This document shows, one piece after another, positions 22,205 to 31,132 of a stretch of DNA of 64,000 nucleotides. The translations under genes were made by a program, and so were the position numbers. The stretch covers positions 250,903 to 314,902 of the forward strand of contig BJOX01000036.1 in the NCBI GenBank assembly GCA_009731375.1, read 5' to 3'. A model generated the notes under the pieces. The model was not told the origin of the DNA. It saw only the letters and a program-made list of their open reading frames with translations, and did not search any database. The DNA is from Paulinella micropora (taxonomy: Eukaryota > Cercozoa > Imbricatea > Euglyphida). How positions within the stretch are numbered: the stretch's first letter is position 1; each line of letters begins with the position of its first letter.

Positions 22205-25200
22205 ATGTCGCAATATAAATCATTACTTGGCTNNNNNNNNNNTATAAATCATTACTTGGCCTTAATGAGTTGGCTGTTGATAGTCTAAACATACTTAACT
22301 TAGACCTTACCAACACAAACATAGTCGGTCTGAATACAGACAGAGTGCCAGAAGATGCCGCCCGTAAATCTTTATTACACTGATAACCGCTTTGACACAC
22401 GGCTCGCTTTAAAAACAACAACTGACCTAAAAGAAGGACTTAATTATTATTGGACTGATAACCGCTTTGACACACGGCTCGCTTTAAAAACAACAACTGA
22501 CCTTAAAGAAGGACTTAATTATTATTGGACTGATAACCGATTTGACACACGGCTCGCTTTAAAATCAACTACTGACATTAAAGAAGGAAGCCGTTTATAC
22601 TACACAGAGCAACGAGTAAGGGATAATGACGAAGTCAAAGCCTCAACTCAACACCGCTCTAATACTTCCAATCCGCACCAAACCAGTTTATATAATTTGA
22701 TTGACACAAACATATTTGCACAAGCAAGCGGACAATACTTAACTTACAACGATGTAGAAGGTAAATGGAAGAATACCGCCCTCGGTTCAATTGACACACT
22801 TTCAGATGTAGTCATTACAGCACCAGTGGCGATGAATAGTTATCTAACATATAATTCAATAAACTGGGTAAATAAAACATTTCCGATAAATGTTGATGAA
22901 ACAGGCAACATTAGTATGGGAAGGAAGAATATAACAGGAGTTAATTTACTAAATGACAAAGGTGTTGATGAATGGATATTTGAGCATAATGATAATAATA
23001 ATAAGGTGTCAGCATCTGGAAGTATAGACACACATAGCGATGTGACAATATCAGGCTTTCCAGCAGATAATCAACTGATTATGTATAGCACGGGGCAATG
23101 GAGAAACACCACACCACCCTTTCTTAGATTAGACGGCACAGCCAGTATGACGGGGGCACTAAATATGAATGGTTATGCTATTTCAGGGGCTTCTACATAT
23201 AATGGAATTAATCTCACTAATCTCGCAGTTGATGGTTCAGTGGTCAAACTAACAGGAGACCAAACCATAGGAGGAATAAAAACATTTAGCAGTATAATAA
23301 ATGCTAGTGCGGGTATTGATATGAAAAGCCAAAGCATAACAAATGTTAATCTTGTTGATGGTGTTGATGTTTCTACTCTTGACACTTCTGTCGTTAAACT
23401 AACAGGAGACCAAACCATAGCAGGGAATAAAAAATTTACATCAACTTTAGAAGTAAGTGGTTCGTCCAATCCTACTACTTTTGACGGCATCGGCATAGCC
23501 TTTGATACAAAAATAGGAATGATTGCAGCACAAAAAACAGCAACAGCGACTTGGTATCCGATACAAATAACTGGGGCGTATGTAGAGTTATATTCTGGTG
23601 ATAATGTAATAGCGACCGCATCTGGCACTACACTATCTTTGAATAACAACAAAATAACANNNNNNNNNNCAACAAAAAAATAACAAACTTAGCCACACCA
23701 TCAGCAACAACGGACGGAGCAAATAAAAGTTATGTGGATACATTAGACGGGCAAAATGTGAAACTAACAGGAAACCAAACCATAGCAGGAATTAAGACAT
23801 ATAGCAGTGGTGTTGAAATAACGGGAAATTCAATCAATTCAACAACAAAGGGAACATTTATCGTTTTCAATTCTACCAGTAATATCGGGTCAATTGCTAG
23901 TTTGGATATGAAAACTGCAACATATTACAACTTTGAAATTTCTGCGAAAAAAATAAGTTTTATTATTGACGGGACGATTGTCGGTTGGGTAAATGCTTCG
24001 GGGCTAGATTGTAATAGTAGCAAAATAGCCAACCTTGGAACTCCGACATTAGCAACGGACGGAGCGACAAAAGGGTATGCGGACACATTGGACGGGCAAA
24101 ATGTAAAACTAACAACAGACCAAACCATAACAGGAAGTAAAACATTTAATGGGGCGAGCACTACGATAAAATATCTAACTTTAACGAACAATGCCGATTT
24201 TAATAATCAAACTATCACTAATGGCGGAAATATAACATATAATGGGGCGAGGATATTAAACCAAAATGGAGGAGATATATTCTTTTCACAGACATCAGGA
24301 GATTATCAGTATTTCTTATTTACTCTAAATACTGCTACAAGTGGAACCGCGAACCAACGAGGTTATGTATTTACGAATGTAGCATCTGATGTAAAAGGGG
24401 CGGGACTTTATATTTCAAAACTTTTGGATAATAAAAGTGCTTCGTCTGACATTGTCCGTTTTAACAATGCTGGCGGTATGCGGTTTTATGGTGCCTTAGA
24501 TATGAACTCAAACAATATAACAAATGGCGGAACAATAACGGGAACTACAATTACTTCAACCGCGGGTATATCAACGACGACACTAACGGCGAGTGGATTA
24601 ATAACGGCAAATGCGGGGATTACATATACTGGCACACTAACATCAGCAACGAATGCCAGTGGAGCGAAAATAGGAGTTCAGGGAATAACAGACGGAACAA
24701 ATGCAAAAGGAATATTTCTATGGGATACGACTAATACGAGTTGGGGAATTTATGCAGCATCTGGTGGGGCTCTAAACACTAGAAGTTTGGCAAATGGTTT
24801 GGCGGTTTCTGGAAATGATTTTAGTTCGTATAGTTTTCGGTTTAGGGTTGCTAATGATGCTACGATGGGTTTTGTATGGGAAAATTCAGCGGAACAATTG
24901 TTGATGTCGTTGAATGGATTAAACGGGACTTTATGGACAAAAGGATTGATTACGGCAAATGCGGGAATTACATATTCTGGGGTGCTATCATCGGCATTAG
25001 CATCAACTAATGGGGCAAAAATAGCAATTCAAGGACAAACAGACGGGACGAATGCGAGAGGAATATTTGTATGGGATGCTACTGATTCAAACTGGGGGAT
25101 TTATATGTCTCAGTCTGGGAATAATAAATCATTAAGTGGAGGAACAGCGCCAGCAGGAGGAGGTGGAGGATTAACTTCTTATGCTATTAGATTTAGAGTG

Positions 25201-25770
25201 AATGGTTCTTCAACGAGTGGGTTCATATGGGAGAATAATTCAAATACTGCTTTAATGTCATTAAGAGCGAGCGATGGACAATTATGGGTATTGTCTAATC
25301 CAATTCAATATTCTGATAGGAGAAAAAAAGAAGATATAAAGGAATGTTTAGGCTTAGATTTTATTAATAAGTTAAATCCAGTCTGCTATCGTATGATTGA
25401 TGACAAAAAGAAATGTAGGACTGGCTTAATAGCACAGGAATTAGAAGAAATACTAACAGAAATGGATATGCTAGATTTTGGCGGTTTTATAAAAGAAACA
25501 ATTATGGTTCCGTGTCCAAAGCAAAGAAAAGAATACGAATTGAAAGGTGTGAGTGTTAATCCAGAAGATGTTAAATGTATTGATAGTGGTGATGTCGGTT
25601 ATGGTATAGGTTATTCCGAGTTTATCGCCCCGTTAATTAAGGCCGTTCAACAATTATCAGAAAAGGTAGTTAATTTAGAAAAAGAAAATAAAAATCTTAT
25701 GAATATACTACAAGACCAAGCAAACCAACTAGCAGAAATCAGAGTGTCCGTTATTGATAATGTCAAATAA
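22205..25770 (+). CDS. Tail-fibre-like protein with S74 self-cleaving chaperone (frameshifted)
   Basis: Probable receptor-binding fibre. ATG at 22205 follows 'aattatata'. The first ~55 codons run in one phase to a stop at ~22383. From 22355 the main frame (phase +1) continues to 25770, so a one-base indel lies near 22350-22370. Domains: three 25-residue repeats (TDNRFDTRLALK..., period 75 bp, 22381-22600); phage-type repeats of the form KLTGDQTI-GxKTF and ATDGATKGYADTLDG; two related ~120-residue modules (from ~24610 and ~24960, both GITY...DGTNA+GIF-WD); and a C-terminal peptidase S74 intramolecular chaperone from SDRRKKEDI (25314), with GLIAQELEE, ending in a coiled coil. S74 domains trimerise fibres and then cut themselves off at the Ser-Asp dyad. 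10-N joins lie at 22233 and 23660, both between overlapping sequence. Confidence 0.88.
22233..22242. other. 10-N join with duplicated flanks
   Basis: 'tataaatcattacttggc' is present on both sides of the Ns. Confidence 0.9.
23660..23669. other. 10-N join in the fibre gene
   Basis: 'aacaacaaaataaca' before and 'caacaaaaaaataacaaac' after overlap imperfectly. The reading frame continues in sense across it. Confidence 0.8.
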
Positions 25771-26110
25771 TACAACTAGACTTCATAGGCCACCGCCAGT
25801 CATTGAAATAGACGGCGAACTAACACCAGAGTTGAAAAATCGTGTTTTAGACATTTCATTGAAGAATGAGGAAAAAAAAGTAGAGCACGAATTGGAAGAT
25901 AACTGGAATTGTTGTTGTATAACAAACAGACCGACAGACAGCCGACTTATTAAATACTTATTTCAAATGGGTATCATTATTGCCATTATAACCCTTTGTA
26001 TCGTAAGGCTATCTGAAAAGAACTTACCTTGTGAGGTTGCTAATACTTATGTCGGAATTTTGACATTGCTTATCGGTATTTGCCTTCCATCACCTTCTTC
26101 AAAGAAATGA
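25760..26110 (+). CDS. Small two-helix membrane protein
   Basis: 116 residues. The ATG at 25760 overlaps the fibre stop by 11 bp, so the two are probably co-transcribed. A hydrophilic N-terminus is followed by a WNCCC cluster, then two hydrophobic helices (FQMGIIIAIITLCIV, then YVGILTLLIGICL). It ends PSPSSKK. Short proteins with a terminal hydrophobic helix and a PSP tail recur in algal-virus and virophage-like genomes; I recognise the pattern but no named family. It probably acts in a viral or host membrane. Its 3' end overlaps the convergent cysteine-rich gene by 12 bp. Confidence 0.7.
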   Translation: MSNNTTRLHRPPPVIEIDGELTPELKNRVLDISLKNEEKKVEHELEDNWNCCCITNRPTDSRLIKYLFQMGIIIAIITLCIVRLSEKNLPCEVANTYVGILTLLIGICLPSPSSKK

Positions 26111-26362
26111 ACATTCATATACTTGAGTTTTATACCACATAGCATCATTTGAGCACATTAAAGGAATGGCTTCATCAAAACTAACACACCAATCACTAAA
26201 AGGTTTGTACACACATTTAAATTTAGTTTCTATTCCTTGCTTTATACAATAAGCACAACTCTCATTTTTTTTCTCACTGACCCGTGAGTAAAAGTCGCAG
26301 GCAGTCCGAGCATATATATTAATTAATAAAAAGTTTATTAGCACTAATATAGAGTACATCAT
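26099..26362 (-). CDS. Secreted cysteine-rich protein, PSI-like spacing
   Basis: 87 residues. The N-terminus MMYSILVLINFLLINIYA is a good signal peptide. The mature part has seven cysteines (residues 22, 36, 39, 50, 59, 70 and 84) with a C-x13-C-x2-C-x10-C-x8-C pattern and a W before the fifth. This is reminiscent of the PSI (plexin-semaphorin-integrin) fold, but I hold that loosely. It is the only minus-strand gene in the virion block. It overlaps the membrane-protein gene at one end and the start of the 26361 gene at the other. The overlapping starts and the signal peptide argue that it is real, but the evidence is moderate. Confidence 0.55.
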   Translation of the reverse strand: MMYSILVLINFLLINIYARTACDFYSRVSEKKNESCAYCIKQGIETKFKCVYKPFSDWCVSFDEAIPLMCSNDAMWYKTQVYECSFL

Positions 26363-26723
26363 GGCTGACTATAAATACCAAAAGATTATTTTTCTGAGCA
26401 ATGATTTTGCTGGAGGAAGCAAAACATTTAATAAAAATATTCAAATGTCATTCACACCCACCAAAATGAATGTAAAATTTATCCACTATATGAACGACCA
26501 GACCGAAACCAAAACCAGAATTCTTTACATGGATAGAATTGGAATTATTGGAACATTTGCGGATAGTAATATAGCGAACATTTCAAATCTCGGTTATAAT
26601 TTGGGTGTTGTCGGATGGACTGACGGACAATATACATTTAAAGTCCTTGAAACTGACAGCGGAAATATTGACACAGGAAATTTAGCGGGAAGAATTGTTG
26701 TATACCTAGAGTTTTTGGCTTAA
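26361..26723 (+). CDS. Beta-rich 120-residue protein next to the ATPase
   Basis: Unrecognised family. MADYKYQKIIFLSNDFAGG... alternates short beta-type strands, with MDRIGIIGTF and a C-terminal GRIVVYLEFLA. It has no signal peptide and no membrane segment. It ends nine bases before the packaging ATPase, so the pair is likely one unit. Composition and position fit a minor virion or fibre-associated protein. The start is the only Met near the upstream AT-rich stretch. Confidence 0.7.
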   Translation: MADYKYQKIIFLSNDFAGGSKTFNKNIQMSFTPTKMNVKFIHYMNDQTETKTRILYMDRIGIIGTFADSNIANISNLGYNLGVVGWTDGQYTFKVLETDSGNIDTGNLAGRIVVYLEFLA

Positions 26724-26732
26724 TAATATAAG

Positions 26733-27554
26733 ATGCTTAAGATTAACAATGTCAAGGTGAAGCCAGTAAAACAAGAGGGTGATGGAAATAAAAAAGCAAA
26801 AGGTTATAAATTATTTAATGAGCCGTATGCCAACATATTTCTACTCGCCCGTAAGAAGAGCGGTAAAACGACAGCACTCTTTGAAATACTGAAACGGACT
26901 ACAGACAGAAAAACCCGCATTGTCATTATTGCTTTAACGATACACAAGGATTACATTTATAAAGCAATGGTAAAGCACTTTAAGAACAGAGGCAACCCGA
27001 TGGTAATATATGCCTTTCTTAAATCAGATGGTGTAAATGTCATTGATTATGAGTTAGACAAACTGAACAGACAGGACGAGCAACACGAAGGAGAAGTAAA
27101 ACAAGACAAAGAAGAAATAGAGAAGCCACAATTTCTTTATTTCGGAAAAGAAGAAAAAAAGAAACAGAGCGCAGCGGAGGCGAAAGAAAGGCCAAGTAAG
27201 TATATTTCTCCAGAGGTAGTTTTTGTTTTGGACGATTTAGGAAGTGGATTAAGAGGCAAGTCTGTAAGTGATTTGTTAAAAAAGAACAGACACTATAAAA
27301 GTAAGGTTATTATGTCAAGCCAGTATCTGAACGACCTACGGCCAGAAGCCATTAAGCAGTTAGATTATCTATTAATCTTTCCGGGGCAATCTCAGGACAA
27401 AATGGAACTCGTGTATAAACACTTAGACTTATCTTTTGACTTTGACTACTTTCTTCAAAAGTATCACGAAGCAACAAAGGAGAGATCTAATTTTCTTTAT
27501 GTTTCAAGTGTTGATGATGAGTTAAGAAAAAATTTCTCACAAAGATTTAAATGA
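26733..27554 (+). CDS. FtsK/HerA-type genome-packaging ATPase
   Basis: 273 residues, the usual size for Polinton and virophage ATPases. Walker A is ARKKSGKTT (residues 39-47). Walker B is VVFVLDDLGSG (162-172), with the aspartate pair on a hydrophobic strand. An MSSQYLNDLRP segment follows, in the position of the sensor/arginine-finger region. A charged insert (residues ~112-158, K/E-rich) separates the two halves. It would pump viral DNA into preformed capsids. It begins after 'taatataag' in the AT-rich start context. The frame is intact. Confidence 0.93.
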   Translation: MLKINNVKVKPVKQEGDGNKKAKGYKLFNEPYANIFLLARKKSGKTTALFEILKRTTDRKTRIVIIALTIHKDYIYKAMVKHFKNRGNPMVIYAFLKSDGVNVIDYELDKLNRQDEQHEGEVKQDKEEIEKPQFLYFGKEEKKKQSAAEAKERPSKYISPEVVFVLDDLGSGLRGKSVSDLLKKNRHYKSKVIMSSQYLNDLRPEAIKQLDYLLIFPGQSQDKMELVYKHLDLSFDFDYFLQKYHEATKERSNFLYVSSVDDELRKNFSQRFK

Positions 27555-27770
27555 TATATGACAATTTCACTTCGTGCTATTTGCACTCTCGTTTATTTGG
27601 AGGGGGTGGAAACCCCCTACCATACCCCCGCGGGTTTGGAAAGGGGTGTAGTCCCTTCCATAAATATCGAAACCATTAAAGCAAAAAAAACGATGTTTTA
27701 TGATGACAAAGTCAGAATAAAATATCTTAAATAATTATTTTTTTCTGTATTATATAATCATCTATCTTTT
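27555..27770 (+). promoter_or_regulatory. Hairpin-rich intergenic region after the ATPase
   Basis: It contains a variant of the palindromic module in inverted sense ('acttcgtgctatttgcactc', ~27567). A perfect hairpin AGGGGGT-GGAA-ACCCCCT follows (27601-27618), then a second one (GGAAAGGGG...TCCCTTCC, ~27638-27659). A 'cgatgtttta' block near 27691 resembles the other modules. At the end comes 'tgtattatataatca' upstream of the next ATG. It probably combines a 3'-end signal and a late promoter. Confidence 0.55.
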
Positions 27771-28097
27771 ATGGTAGTAAAAACAACTCGTGTTGAAGTC
27801 ATTCCAACAATCGGCAAACGAACTATTAACTCAAGCACCAACATGGCTGGAGGTAAAAAGAAGACTGGTCGCAAGAAGAAGCAAGGAGGCAAGGGACAGG
27901 CTGGCGGTAAAATTAACTGGCAAAAAGTTGGCAAAACCGCAATGGCCGTTGATAAATTTCTTCGCGGTAATAAGTTAATCTCTAGGACTGCGGGAGCATT
28001 AAGTAGTGTCGGGGTGCCTTACGCTGGTAGTGTTGGTGCTGTAGCATCAAGACTGGGGTATGGTAAGCAGAGAGGACGAGGTGCCCTTAAGTTTTAA
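27771..28097 (+). CDS. Basic virion-core / pX-like protein
   Basis: 108 residues. The N-terminal half is very basic (GGKKKTGRKKKQGGKGQ). A GG-rich stretch follows that could be cut by the adenain-type protease (NMAGG|K and AGG|K sites). The C-terminal half is an amphipathic, glycine-rich helix-hairpin (KLISRTAGALSSVGVPYAG), ending in basic RGRGALKF. This architecture resembles the small core or membrane-active proteins of adenoviruses and adintoviruses (pX/pVI-like), but I assign it by resemblance only. It sits between ATPase and protease in the virion block. An internal Met at 27843 is an alternative start. A 38-bp element shared with the protease gene follows the stop. Confidence 0.65.
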   Translation: MVVKTTRVEVIPTIGKRTINSSTNMAGGKKKTGRKKKQGGKGQAGGKINWQKVGKTAMAVDKFLRGNKLISRTAGALSSVGVPYAGSVGAVASRLGYGKQRGRGALKF

Positions 28098-28249
28098 ATG
28101 ATATTTGTTTCAGACTACGTCTTCAACAAACATCGAAACCCAGTTTATTTTTCGGAAAAAGATGAAACGATGTTTTAGAATAAGTGAGAGTGCGACAGCA
28201 CGAAACGCAATTCTAAAATATCAAGGAAATATTTTTTTGTTTGTATATA
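28098..28249 (+). promoter_or_regulatory. Intergenic module: 3' element, palindrome and late promoter
   Basis: Bases 28098-28135 match 30053-30090 in 37 of 38 positions and contain AGACTACGTCT. AACATCG (~28129) can pair with CGATGTT (28168). The TTTTAGAA...TTCTAAAA palindrome spans 28173-28218, and 'atttttttgtttgtatata' runs straight into the protease ATG. I infer a 3'-end signal followed by a promoter. Confidence 0.65.
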
Positions 28250-30052
28250 ATGGTTGCTAAAACCAAAAAAACAAGGAAGCCTAAGGTAAGACCCCCGAGG
28301 GTTTATAGGAATAAGAGCGGGAAGCCGTATATTATCCAGAAGGGTAAAAAATATTATCTTAATTTCGGTAAAAAGACAAATGATATGAGCACACTTCAAA
28401 TTGTTAAACTTTTTATGAAATACTTAAGCAGACCAAAATCAAAGCGAGCACCTAAGCGAAAAGAAGACTTGCGAAAAGTCCAGAGTTTGTCGGAGATTGA
28501 GCAAAATACTAGAACTGCCATTAATGACCACTTAGACAAACTCAGAAAGGAGAAATACGAAAAGATTGATGAGATTGACCAAAAAGAGAAAAAAGCACGA
28601 GTTGATGCTGAAGAAGAAAAGAAGAGGCAACACCGAAAAGACATGGAAGATATCAAGGAACGACAAGAACAAAAAGACAGAGAACTAAGAAGGGAGCAAA
28701 AACTCATAGAGGATTTACAATACGAACAGCAAAGGAACCAAAGATTAGCCATTATGCCACCACCACAACAACAATATATTATGCCTGCACAGCAGGGACA
28801 ACCACAAGAACAACAGGCACAGCCAGAGGTAAAAGTTAAGCCAAATAAAGAATTTGAAGACTATAAAAAATTAATCATAAATTCTGGAGTTTTTACTCAA
28901 GCAGATATAGATAATTGGGTTCCTAGCAAAATACAAAGTATAGCAGAAAGCATAAAACAATTTCAAGAACAAAAACTGACAATAGACCAAATGAAAAAAT
29001 CGCTAGGAGCACAAGAAGCATTAAATAAAAATATAGGAAACAAACTAGAGGAGGCTAAATACAGATTAATGTTGAAGAATGGATTGTCAAATAGTAATGT
29101 TGAGAAAAAACTTACTATTAAAATTCTTGGTGAAGCATTAAGGGATAAACTTAAAAATGAAGGCCACGATGTTAAAGGTTGGAACCAAAGAGCATCATGG
29201 ATAATAGACAAAATTTTAGAACATAAAATAGATGTTGGACAAAATAAGGTTGAAGTAAAAAAGAAACTCGCAGAATATTTGGGATTACAAACGGGAACTG
29301 GATTAGAAGATTTAATTAATAAAGTGTTTTCCGTAAAAAACATTAAAAAGTATCTATCACGAAAAGAATGGGTTCATTCAATGAGAAAAAAAGATTATGT
29401 TAATGCCCTTATAAATAAATATAGAAATGAACAGCAAACACAGCCAGAGGAGGTAAAGCAAGAGCCACAGCAACCAGAGCCAGAGCCACAGCCACAGCAA
29501 CCTGAGCCAGAGCAAGAGCAACAGCAACCAGAGCCACCGCCAGACGAACAACAGGGTGAGGGGCGGGGACTAATGACTTATGAAATAGACGACATAATGA
29601 AAAAATATGGATGGTATCTCGGAGCGATAGCAAGTGATGAAATCTACAAGTTGAAGCCCGGAAGCAGAAAGCGATACGGATTTATTATGAATTTGGACAA
29701 TCACAAACAAGCGGGGTCTCATTGGATCGCCGTATGGGTAAGTCTTGATAAAGACAGAAGTGTTGAAGTGTATGACCCTTTGGCTGAATATCAACCGACT
29801 GAAGACTTTCAACAACAAATGAAACAACTAATAGATAAAAGCCATCCAGATAGTTATTTATTGATGAAGGTCAATCAAGTAAAACAACAATCTGATACGA
29901 GCGACACATGTGAATGGCACTCAATGCGGTTTCTTTTAGAGCGAGCAAAAGGAGTGCGATTTAAATTTGCTAGTGGCTATACAGACTTAAAAGAAGACGA
30001 AGCGGAAAAATTAAAAGCACAGAATGGTTATGGATTTGACACCTTTTTGTAA
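28250..30052 (+). CDS. Adenain-like cysteine protease fused to a coiled-coil region
   Basis: 600 residues from ATG 28250. The start chosen is the Met after TATATA; an alternative codon at 28241 lies inside that motif. Residues 1-60 are basic; ~80-160 form a charged coiled coil. A Q/P-rich linker and a helical middle domain (~190-390) follow, then a Pro/Gln/Glu repeat linker (~405-440). The C-terminal ~150 residues are the protease: AGSHWIAVWV (His), VEVYDPL (Asp), NQVKQQS (Gln) and DTCEWHSMRFL (Cys), in the order of the adenovirus/Polinton maturation protease. A Glu follows the catalytic Cys where Gly is common in the family. It would process virion precursors. Most Polinton proteases are much shorter, so the long N-terminal fusion is notable. 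Confidence 0.88.
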   Translation: MVAKTKKTRKPKVRPPRVYRNKSGKPYIIQKGKKYYLNFGKKTNDMSTLQIVKLFMKYLSRPKSKRAPKRKEDLRKVQSLSEIEQNTRTAINDHLDKLRKEKYEKIDEIDQKEKKARVDAEEEKKRQHRKDMEDIKERQEQKDRELRREQKLIEDLQYEQQRNQRLAIMPPPQQQYIMPAQQGQPQEQQAQPEVKVKPNKEFEDYKKLIINSGVFTQADIDNWVPSKIQSIAESIKQFQEQKLTIDQMKKSLGAQEALNKNIGNKLEEAKYRLMLKNGLSNSNVEKKLTIKILGEALRDKLKNEGHDVKGWNQRASWIIDKILEHKIDVGQNKVEVKKKLAEYLGLQTGTGLEDLINKVFSVKNIKKYLSRKEWVHSMRKKDYVNALINKYRNEQQTQPEEVKQEPQQPEPEPQPQQPEPEQEQQQPEPPPDEQQGEGRGLMTYEIDDIMKKYGWYLGAIASDEIYKLKPGSRKRYGFIMNLDNHKQAGSHWIAVWVSLDKDRSVEVYDPLAEYQPTEDFQQQMKQLIDKSHPDSYLLMKVNQVKQQSDTSDTCEWHSMRFLLERAKGVRFKFASGYTDLKEDEAEKLKAQNGYGFDTFL

Positions 30053-30203
30053 ATGATATTTATTTCAGACTACGTCTTCAACAAACATCGGGGGCTACAC
30101 ACTTTTAAGAATTACAATAAGCATTAATTTTTTTGAAAAAGAAAAAACGATGTTTTAGAATAAGCGAGAGTGCGGAGCACGAAGCGCGATTTCTAAAATA
30201 TCA
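30053..30203 (+). promoter_or_regulatory. Intergenic module upstream of penton
   Basis: Second copy of the module: 3' element at 30053-30090, 'aaaaaacgatgttttagaat' at ~30143, and a palindrome arm pair at 30153-30160 and 30191-30198. The sequence between the arms reads AAGCGAGAGTGCGG. The ATG of the penton frame follows five bases later. Confidence 0.65.
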
Positions 30204-31013
30204 ATGGAGTACAAGGGAGGAAGAAGTTCGGGTATCTATTACATAAATAGTAAAAATAGAATAACGGGAACAGACAGCGACTTTACACACGAAGTCAATA
30301 TGAAGGGACTAGACAATCCCACACATTGTAAAATTCTTCATATTTATGTGCCGAAATCGTATTACTCTGTGGCTTCACCATATAATACTTTTACATTATC
30401 CGAAGACGGGTATGAGGCTTTAATTACGATACCTGAAGGAAACTACACAATGAACAACTTAAAAAATAAACTATCTGAGATACTGACGGCAGAAAGTCCG
30501 AATGACTATACTTATGTTGTCTCAAGCAACAATACAAACACAGAAGCGGAGGATGGTAAATTAACATTCAGTGTTTCAAATAACGGAGGTATTCAACCGC
30601 AGTTTATATTTGATGCTGATACCCGTATTCATGAGGTAATGGGTTTTGATAGAAACTCAACATATTTCTTCGCCAATGATTTTATTAAGTCGCCAAATGT
30701 GATTATTCTAACTGGAGAAAAGACTTTATAACTTCAATCGGATTTGGTGAATGAAGGTGATAATCATGTGCTACAAGAAATATACACAGCCAACGAAATT
30801 CCTTTTGGTTCTGTTATCTATTATGGAAGCGGGTCTGAGTATGGTAAAACATTGTCCGCTAATTCAAACAATGTATTCAGGTTTTACTTGACGGACGAAA
30901 ACGACCAAGCAATAAATCTTAATGGTTTAGGTATCGTTATGACATTTTTGGTTTATCGTGAAACGAATTATTTTAGTTTATTTAATTCATTAATTCATTT
31001 TTCAATTTGTTAA
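30204..31013 (+). pseudogene. Penton (minor capsid) protein interrupted by an in-frame TAA
   Basis: Single-jelly-roll penton of the Polinton/adintovirus type. The N-terminal part (175 residues, 30204-30728) shows the typical SSGIYYINSKNRITGTDSDF opening. VPKSYYSVASPYNTFTLSED and ITIPEGNYTMNNLKNKL follow. A TAA at 30729-30731 stops it. The same phase stays open after the stop for 94 further codons, with the expected C-terminal strands (LQEIYTANEIPFGSVIYYG, then FRFYLTDENDQAINLNGL). No shift of phase is involved. As read, this copy makes no full penton, so it would be defective unless the stop is an assembly error or is read through. A strong hairpin (31059-31079) follows the gene. Confidence 0.88.
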
Positions 31014-31058
31014 AGGCGAGGTAATTATTTTAATTTTAGAATTATTTATTTTTTTGCT

Positions 31059-31079
31059 GAAAGATTTTTAAAATCTTTC
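31059..31079. terminator. Perfect hairpin between penton and major capsid genes
   Basis: GAAAGATTTT-T-AAAATCTTTC forms a 10-bp stem in the 120-base gap. It may end the penton transcript or mark a 3' end. Confidence 0.45.
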
Positions 31080-31132
31080 TAATATATTCTGGTGAATTAG
31101 TTAATTTACACTACTTCAAAAACAAAACAAAA

